Source: Verrucomicrobiota bacterium (GTDB taxonomy: Bacteria > Verrucomicrobiota > Kiritimatiellia > CAIQIC01 > Lenti-01). Taken from it: DNA of 6,441 nt. Under the pieces are notes generated by a model. The model did not search any database, was not told the origin of the DNA, and saw only the letters and a program-made list of their open reading frames with translations. Position numbers and translations under genes: made by a program. The first letter of the stretch is position 1; the number at the start of each line of letters is the position of its first letter. Positions 1 to 4,233 of this stretch are shown here, piece after piece. Location: positions 1-6,441 of the forward strand of contig JAKLIL010000110.1 in assembly GCA_022709625.1 (NCBI GenBank), in the 5' to 3' direction.

Positions 1-1
1 C

Positions 2-685
2 GATCTGGAAGCCAAACTGGGACACGTCTTCCGGCGCCCGGAATTGCTGGAGGAAGCCCTGACCCATCCTTCCCACGCGGCCGAAAACGACCGCGCCGGA
101 CGCGCGGACAGCCAGCGGCTGGAATTCCTCGGCGACGCGGTGCTGGGCGCGATTGCGGCCGAATGGCTGGTGGCGAACCGGCCGGAATGGCGGGAAGGCA
201 CGCTGACCAAGGTGCGCAGCCGGTTGACCAACTCCGCGGCCTTGGCGCGCGTGGCCCGGCGTTTGGAATTGGGCGCCGGCTTGCGGCTGGGCCGCGGCGA
301 AGAGCAGAGCGGCGGACGTGCCAAGCACGCCTTGCTGGCGGATGCCTTGGAAGCCACGATTGGCGCACTGTGGATCGACGGGGGACCGGAGGCCGTGCGG
401 CGGGCGTTTGAAAAATGGTTCGCGGACGAAATCGCCGCGGCGCTGGCCGCCGGCGCCGACGACAATCCCAAGGGCGCTCTGCAGGAGCGGATGCAGCGGC
501 ATTGGAAGGAAAGCCCGCGCTACGAACTGGTTTCCGAACAAGGTCCCCCGCACGAACGACGTTTCCGCGTGGCCGTGTTTCATGGCGACCATTGCCTCGG
601 GGAGGGGGCGGGGCCAAGCAAACGGACGGCTGAAACGGAAGCCGCCCGCCAAGCGCTGTTGAAACTGGATGGCACTGCGCCTTGA
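2..685 (+). CDS. rnc: Ribonuclease III, 5'-truncated by the window edge
   Basis: RNase III cleaves double-stranded RNA in rRNA processing and mRNA turnover, acting in the cytoplasm as a Mg-dependent homodimer. The frame is already open at base 2 and reads DLEAKLGHVFRRPELLEEAL, the usual N-terminal helix, so the TTG at 44 is internal and only a few to about 20 N-terminal residues are missing. The signature RLEFLGDAVLG lies at residues 39-49 counted from base 2. The acidic pair D114 and E117 sits in LLADALEATIG, so E41, D45, D114 and E117 of the active site are all present. The position corresponding to E. coli E38 is Gln. A double-stranded RNA-binding domain follows from about residue 154 (NPKGALQERMQ) to the C-terminus and includes the KRTAETEAARQALLKL helix. 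The gene ends with TGA at 683-685. Nothing suggests decay. Confidence 0.95.
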   Translation, partial: DLEAKLGHVFRRPELLEEALTHPSHAAENDRAGRADSQRLEFLGDAVLGAIAAEWLVANRPEWREGTLTKVRSRLTNSAALARVARRLELGAGLRLGRGEEQSGGRAKHALLADALEATIGALWIDGGPEAVRRAFEKWFADEIAAALAAGADDNPKGALQERMQRHWKESPRYELVSEQGPPHERRFRVAVFHGDHCLGEGAGPSKRTAETEAARQALLKLDGTAP

Positions 686-718
686 GTTACAGCGTTGCTC
701 GCTCCTCGATAACTCAGG
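681..718 (+). terminator. Stem-loop at the rnc stop codon, weak terminator candidate
   Basis: TGAGTTA at 683-689 is complementary to TAACTCA at 710-716, and a C-G pair (681/718) and a U-G wobble (682/717) extend the stem outward. A smaller AGCG/CGCT stem (691-694/700-703) can form in the loop. The stem contains the rnc stop codon. No T-run follows directly, so this is not a textbook rho-independent terminator. It may protect the mRNA 3' end or mark a factor-dependent end of the rnc transcript. Confidence 0.3.
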
Positions 719-729
719 TCGGAAAAAGG

Positions 730-776
730 GTCTTTGAGGAAAAAATGTCAAAGACATGTCAAAGCGTTTTTCAAAG
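730..776. repeat. Cluster of TCAAAG repeats with one inverted copy
   Basis: TCAAAG occurs at 748-753, 759-764 and 771-776, spaced 11 and 12 bases apart, so about one DNA helical turn. An inverted copy CTTTGA lies at 732-737. The first two copies are part of a longer direct repeat ATGTCAAAG (745-753 and 756-764). The inverted copy can pair with the first direct copy as GTCTTTGA/TCAAAGAC (730-737/748-755, 10-base loop) or with the third as TCTTTGA/TCAAAGA (731-737/771-777). These alternatives are mutually exclusive. The layout resembles a multi-site regulator-binding region, but no known operator is recognised. Confidence 0.5.
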
Positions 777-878
777 ATCTGTCGGCACTGAATGAGGATC
801 GCTTTGCCAAACGAAATAGGTAAAACGATTTTTCTGTTTTTGATTCCTATCTGGTTGCCGGGAGCAGTGATGCGACAG

Positions 879-912
879 ATTTCTTTCTTTTCCAACGGGT
901 TCTGAAAGAAAT
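879..912. repeat. 9-bp inverted repeat in the DUF2934 gene's upstream region
   Basis: ATTTCTTTC at 879-887 is the exact reverse complement of GAAAGAAAT at 904-912, with a 16-base loop. The stem is AT-rich, so an RNA hairpin would be weak. It lies just upstream of the best promoter-like sequence and could equally be a DNA operator or chance in A/T-rich, purine/pyrimidine-biased sequence. Confidence 0.35.
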
Positions 913-918
913 TAGCTC

Positions 919-946
919 TTGCATTCCAGCAAAAACGAAATACATT
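919..946 (+). promoter_or_regulatory. Possible sigma-70-type promoter for the DUF2934 gene
   Basis: TTGCAT (919-924) and TACATT (941-946) are separated by 16 bases and match the -35 and -10 consensus at 3 of 6 and 4 of 6 positions. Transcription would start near 953 and leave a leader of roughly 75 bases. This is the best pair I see in the spacer, but the match is poor and the organism's promoter consensus is unknown. Confidence 0.25.
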
Positions 947-950
947 TCGC

Positions 951-960
951 GCAAATTTGC
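951..960. promoter_or_regulatory. Perfect 10-bp palindrome GCAAATTTGC, operator candidate
   Basis: The ten bases are a perfect palindrome, 68 bases upstream of the DUF2934 start codon and directly downstream of the candidate -10 element, where a repressor would block initiation. Another small dyad, CGAAA-TACA-TTTCG (936-949), lies immediately upstream. No specific regulator is recognised, and short palindromes occur by chance. Confidence 0.25.
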
Positions 961-1016
961 AGCCCATGTCGGGAGGCGAACCACATTGAAACAGCTCCGG
1001 TTCCGACCACTGGAGC

Positions 1017-1023
1017 AAGGAGA
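1017..1023 (+). promoter_or_regulatory. Strong Shine-Dalgarno for the DUF2934 gene
   Basis: AAGGAGA lies five bases before the ATG at 1029 and is nearly perfectly complementary to the 16S rRNA 3' end. It fixes the start of the small gene and suggests efficient translation. hisF downstream has only a weak site. Confidence 0.75.
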
Positions 1024-1028
1024 ACGAA

Positions 1029-1262
1029 ATGAAGGAAGTCAAGAAACCCGCCGCCAAGAAAGCGGCTCCCAAGAAGGCCGCCGCGGCCAAGAAGTCCGTG
1101 GCCGCCCCCGTATCCACCAAACCGGCCGTGTCGCCGGAACAGCGCTACAAGATGATCCAGGAAGCGGCCTACTACATCGCCGAGCGTCACGGTTTCAACG
1201 GCGACAGCGCCTATTTCTGGTCGCAAGCCGAAGCCGAGATCGACGCCAAGCTGGGTGGCTGA
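1029..1262 (+). CDS. Small protein: histone-H1-like Lys/Ala tail plus DUF2934-type domain
   Basis: The protein has 77 residues. Residues 1-36 are a low-complexity tail of Lys, Ala and Pro with repeated AAKKA/APKKA units and ten lysines, like bacterial histone-H1-like tails and disordered nucleic-acid-binding arms. Residues 37-77 (beginning EQRYKMIQEAAYYIAERHG, then AYFWSQAEAEIDAKL) have the layout of DUF2934: an alpha-helix starting with I..AAY.IAE..G, then a W..AE.EI helix. DUF2934 proteins are small and of unknown function. A strong Shine-Dalgarno precedes the start and a rho-independent terminator follows the stop, so it is probably a monocistronic, well-expressed unit. DNA or RNA binding by the tail is inference from composition. 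There is no signal peptide or membrane segment. Confidence 0.85.
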   Translation: MKEVKKPAAKKAAPKKAAAAKKSVAAPVSTKPAVSPEQRYKMIQEAAYYIAERHGFNGDSAYFWSQAEAEIDAKLGG

Positions 1263-1288
1263 ACCCCCCTGCTCCCCGTGAGCATTGC

Positions 1289-1316
1289 GCCGCAGGTCAT
1301 GCCTGCGGCTTTTTTT
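1289..1316 (+). terminator. Rho-independent terminator after the DUF2934 gene
   Basis: GCCGCAGG (1289-1296) and CCTGCGGC (1302-1309) form a perfect 8-bp GC-rich stem with a 5-base loop, followed at once by seven T residues (1310-1316). It starts 27 bases past the TGA of the DUF2934 gene and ends 61 bases before the hisF start codon, so it should separate the two transcription units. Confidence 0.9.
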
Positions 1317-1377
1317 GCGTGTATCGCCGGAGAGCCAGGCGTATTTTCATCCTTCAATCCAAAACCAACGGAATCCC

Positions 1378-2163
1378 ATGAAGAAATTCGTCAGCATCAT
1401 GCCCTGCCTCGACATGCGGAACGGCCGCGTGGTCAAAGGCATCCATTTCGTGGATCTGATCGACGCCGGCGATCCGGTCGCCTGTGCTACGGCGTACGAG
1501 GAGTCGGGGGCGGACGAATTGGGCTTTCTCGACATTACCGCCACGGTGGAGAACCGGCCCACGATGTTCGACGTATTGCGTCGGGTGACGGCCGCCGTCA
1601 AGATTCCGGTAACGGTCGGCGGCGGCATCCGGTCGCTGGCCGACGTGGCGACCGCCCTGGAGGCCGGCGCGAAGAAAGTCAGCATCTCGTCGGCGGCGTT
1701 CCGCAATCCGGCTTTCGTGGCCGAGGCCGTGAAGAAATTCGGCGGCCAACACGTCGTGGTGGCGATCGACGCCGACCGCAACGCCAAGCTGCCGTCGGAA
1801 CGCGAGGTGTACGTCGACGGCGGACGCACCGCGACAGGGATGGACGCCATCGAGTTTGCGAAGAAAATGGCCGATGTGGGCGTCGGCGAAATCCTGCCCA
1901 CCAGCAAGACTGGCGACGGCGCAAAACGCGGCTACGACCTGGAACTCATCCGCGGCATCGTCGATGCGACCCATTTGCCGACGGTGGCCAGCGGCGGGGC
2001 GGGCAAGCTGATCCACTTCCTCGAAGCGGTCAAGGAAGGCCATGCCAGCACCCTGCTGGCGGCCAGCGTATTCCACTTCGGCACCTTCACCGTGCGGCAG
2101 GTGAAGACCTATCTCGCGACCCAGGGCGTGGCCGTCCGCAATCCCCCGGTGCCGAAAATCTAG
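1378..2163 (+). CDS. hisF: Imidazole glycerol phosphate synthase, cyclase subunit HisF
   Basis: HisF is the (beta/alpha)8-barrel cyclase that, with glutaminase HisH, turns PRFAR plus ammonia into imidazole glycerol phosphate and AICAR, linking histidine and purine synthesis in the cytoplasm. The 261-residue length fits the family. The catalytic aspartates are D12 (MPCLDMRNGRVVKG) and D131 (VVVAIDADRN), matching D11 and D130 of Thermotoga HisF. K20 and the phosphate-binding VGGGI (80-84) and ASGGAGK (204-210) loops are present, as is LAASVFHF near the C-terminus. Unusual positions are KVSISSAAF in place of the common KVSINTAA, and PTSKTGDGAK in place of LTSIDRDGTK; the Thr and second Asp of the latter are kept. 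The ATG at 1378 is chosen because the upstream part of the frame runs through the terminator. Its ribosome-binding site is weak (GGAA, 1370-1373). No hisH or other his gene is in the window. The stop codon interlocks with that of the convergent kinase. Confidence 0.93.
   Translation: MKKFVSIMPCLDMRNGRVVKGIHFVDLIDAGDPVACATAYEESGADELGFLDITATVENRPTMFDVLRRVTAAVKIPVTVGGGIRSLADVATALEAGAKKVSISSAAFRNPAFVAEAVKKFGGQHVVVAIDADRNAKLPSEREVYVDGGRTATGMDAIEFAKKMADVGVGEILPTSKTGDGAKRGYDLELIRGIVDATHLPTVASGGAGKLIHFLEAVKEGHASTLLAASVFHFGTFTVRQVKTYLATQGVAVRNPPVPKI
2160..2163. other. Interlocked convergent stop codons in a CTAG palindrome
   Basis: hisF ends with TAG at 2161-2163 on the + strand. The kinase gene ends with TAG on the - strand, complement of 2160-2162. 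The two genes share these bases, so there is no intergenic space and no terminator between them. Confidence 0.95.
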
Positions 2164-4226
2164 GCGGACTGAGGGGGCTCCGCACGGTCCAGAATCTCCC
2201 GCACTTTGCGGGCCAGGGCCAGGCGCGAAAACGGCTTCTGGATGAAATCGGCTTGGCTCGTCCGGACGCCCTGCATGGAGATCAGGTTGGCGGTGTAGCC
2301 CGACATGAACAGGCGCCGGAGGCCGGGGAAGCGGTGATGCAAATGGCCGGTCAGTTCCACCCCGGTCATCTCCGGCATGATCACGTCGGTGATCAGCAGG
2401 TCGATCCGTTCGGCGCCGTCCTTGAACAGGGGCAGGCGGTCCGCGGCGTCGAGGGCCAGTTGCAGGGCGCCGGTGGGTGAATTTGCCACCAGCACCCGGT
2501 AGCCGAGCGATTCCAGCATCCGGCGCGTGGCATGGAGAATGGATTCTTCGTCCTCGACCAGCAGGATGGTTTCGTTTCCGCGGCTGGCGGGCGTTTCCGC
2601 GCTTTCCGCCACGGGAACGTCCGCGGATTCGGAATGCCGCGGCAGGTAGATCTTGAAGGTGGTGCCTCGACCGGGCTCGCTGTACACCTGGATGCCGCCG
2701 TGGTTCTGCTGGACGATGCCGTACACGGTGGACAGGCCCAGCCCGGTGCCCCGGCCGAGCTGCTTCGTGGTGAAGAACGGCTCGAACAGGTGCTGCTGCA
2801 CTTCCGGCGTCATGCCCGCGCCGTCGTCGCTCACGGCCAGCAGCATGTAGTCGCCCGGTGCGATGCCGCCGTGGAGGTCCTTGCCGAACCGGTCGATCGT
2901 GGCGCTGCGGGTTTCGAGGATGACGTGGCCGGATTGGCCGATGGCGTCGCGCGCGTTCACGCACAGGTTGGCGACGATCTGGTCGAGCTGGCTGGGATCG
3001 ATCCGCACGGTGCCGAGGTCCGCCCCCGGCCTCCACACCAGCTCGATGTCTTCGCCGATCAGCCGCTTCAGCATGGAAAACATGCCTTCGACCGCCTGGT
3101 TGAGATCGAGGACCTTGGGCACGGCCTTTTGCTTGCGCGCGAAGATCTGCAGTTGGCGCGTGAGCGCCGCGGACCGCTGGGCCGCCTTCTGGATTTCCAG
3201 CAGGTCGTCGCGCAGGGCCGCGCCGGGCGGCACGCGGTCCAGGGCCATTTCGGCATAACCGAGGATGGCTTGCAGCATGTTGTTGAAATCGTGCGCCACG
3301 CCGCCGGCGAGGCGGCCGATGGATTCCATCTTCTGGGCCTGGCCCAACTGGTCCTTCAGGAGGTCTTTTTCTTCCTGGTCCCGGAGCTCGTGGGTGATGT
3401 CGCGGCTGACGGCCACGAAGTTGACGATCCGGCCGGAAACGTCGCGCACGGGCGAGATGGACGTCTGCACGGTGAACAGCGTGCCGTCCTTGCGCCGATC
3501 GACGAGTTGGCCCTCCCAAACCCGGCCCGCGGCCAGCGTCGCGTTCAGCTCGCGGTAGAAGGCCGCGTCGTGCTGGCCGCTGCGGAGCAGCTCCGGCCGC
3601 CGCCCCAGCGCGTCGGCCCGCTCGTAGCCGGTCACCGCCGTGAAGGCCGGGTTGACGTACAGGATTTTGCCGGTGGCGTCGGTGATTTCGATCATTTCGC
3701 CGGACTGTTCGATGGCCCGGATGAGGCGGTCGTGGTCGGCCTCGGCCCGCTTGCGCGCGGTGACGTCGGAGAGGAACCCTTCCAGCGCCACGGCGGTTCC
3801 CTGGGCGTCGTACACCGCTTCGCCCTGTTCCCAGACCCATTTCGTTTCGCCGCCGCGGGTGACGATCTGGTATTCCCCCTCGAACCGCCGGCGCGCCGCG
3901 ACCGCCCGTTCCCGTTCCTGCCGCACCATGTCTCGATAGGCCGGCGCCACGACGTCCTGGAACGGCATGGCGTGCGGGCCGACGAGGTCGCGCGGCGCGT
4001 AGCCGGTCAGCGCCAGGCTGCCTTCGCTGACGAAGTCCATGGTCCCGGCCGCGTCGATGCGGCAGCGGTAGGCCATGCCCGGCAGGTGCGCCAACAGCGC
4101 GGCGAACCGGCGGCGGCTTTCCTGCAGCTCGAGTTCGACCAGCTTGCGCTCCGTGATGTCGCTGAAGATGCAGGCGAACTGGTTGGGCCCGGGCCGGAAC
4201 ACCCCCACTTCGAAATGCTTGCGCTG
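2160..4226 (-). CDS. Hybrid histidine kinase, C-terminal half (PAS end-PAS-PAS-HisKA-HATPase-REC), downstream of frameshift
   Basis: This frame holds the catalytic half of the sensor kinase. It opens inside a PAS domain (QRKHFEVGVFRPGPNQFACIFSDITERK). The GTG at 4208 is a formal start, but homology begins before it, so it is probably not a true initiation site. Counting from that GTG, PAS domains lie at about 34-153 and 158-273, and a short coiled linker at 274-292. The HisKA domain carries phospho-acceptor H306 in GGVAHDFNN (codon 3291-3293). The HATPase domain (about 395-525) has the N box with N418 (LCVNARDAI), G1 DDGAGM, F box EPFFTTK and G2 GRGTGLGLS. The receiver domain (about 546-672) has the acidic VEDEE, phospho-acceptor D608 (ITDVIMPEMTG, codon 2385-2387), the SGYTA Ser and K658 (QKPFS). 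All catalytic residues are intact. A cytoplasmic His-to-Asp relay to an unknown target is expected. No partner regulator is in the window. Confidence 0.9.
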   Translation of the reverse strand, partial: QRKHFEVGVFRPGPNQFACIFSDITERKLVELELQESRRRFAALLAHLPGMAYRCRIDAAGTMDFVSEGSLALTGYAPRDLVGPHAMPFQDVVAPAYRDMVRQERERAVAARRRFEGEYQIVTRGGETKWVWEQGEAVYDAQGTAVALEGFLSDVTARKRAEADHDRLIRAIEQSGEMIEITDATGKILYVNPAFTAVTGYERADALGRRPELLRSGQHDAAFYRELNATLAAGRVWEGQLVDRRKDGTLFTVQTSISPVRDVSGRIVNFVAVSRDITHELRDQEEKDLLKDQLGQAQKMESIGRLAGGVAHDFNNMLQAILGYAEMALDRVPPGAALRDDLLEIQKAAQRSAALTRQLQIFARKQKAVPKVLDLNQAVEGMFSMLKRLIGEDIELVWRPGADLGTVRIDPSQLDQIVANLCVNARDAIGQSGHVILETRSATIDRFGKDLHGGIAPGDYMLLAVSDDGAGMTPEVQQHLFEPFFTTKQLGRGTGLGLSTVYGIVQQNHGGIQVYSEPGRGTTFKIYLPRHSESADVPVAESAETPASRGNETILLVEDEESILHATRRMLESLGYRVLVANSPTGALQLALDAADRLPLFKDGAERIDLLITDVIMPEMTGVELTGHLHHRFPGLRRLFMSGYTANLISMQGVRTSQADFIQKPFSRLALARKVREILDRAEPPQSA

Positions 4227-4233
4227 CGAAGTA
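4216..4233 (-). other. Frameshift junction within the kinase's third PAS domain
   Basis: On the - strand the upstream frame reads FENYF, with its Phe codon at 4230-4228, and then loses similarity. The downstream frame picks up at QRKHFEVGVF (codons from 4226). Adding one CAGCG unit gives FENYFAAQRKHFEVGVF, which fits the normal PAS spacing between the FENY and FEV strands. The - strand sequence here is TTCGCAGCGCAAGCAT, so a second adjacent CAGCG copy would make a tandem 5-mer prone to slippage. Confidence 0.85.

Larger units (their letters stand above)
686..1028. other. 343-base intergenic region rich in short dyads
   Basis: No convincing coding frame is present. The - strand frame at 912-1226 is mostly the complement of the Lys/Ala-rich gene. 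The stretch is clearly more AT-rich than the flanking genes. It holds a TCAAAG repeat cluster (730-776), a 9-bp inverted repeat (879-912), a weak promoter-like pair (919-946), a small hairpin CGAAA/TTTCG (936-949), the palindrome GCAAATTTGC (951-960) and the ribosome-binding site of the DUF2934 gene. It probably contains the promoter and a long 5' leader of that gene. A small RNA gene cannot be excluded but has no specific support. Confidence 0.6.

Noticed and set aside
686..1028. CRISPR array, tRNA or riboswitch in the spacer
   Set aside because: The TCAAAG repeats are six to nine bases with 11-12-base spacing, far too short for CRISPR. No cloverleaf or known riboswitch core was recognisable.
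912..1226. 104-codon - strand frame with Gly/Phe/Leu-rich translation
   Set aside because: The Gly/Leu-rich part is the complement of the Lys/Ala repeat gene, and the remainder lies in the spacer with no motif.
1285..1377. Upstream N-terminal extension of hisF
   Set aside because: It would be translated from within the terminator hairpin and adds residues with no HisF similarity; MKKFVSIMPCLD from 1378 is the normal N-terminus.
4206..4208. GTG as a genuine start for a separate downstream kinase
   Set aside because: The frame upstream of the GTG (QRKHFE) still matches the PAS domain whose first half is in the other frame. This indicates a broken gene rather than a designed start, although re-initiation there cannot be excluded.
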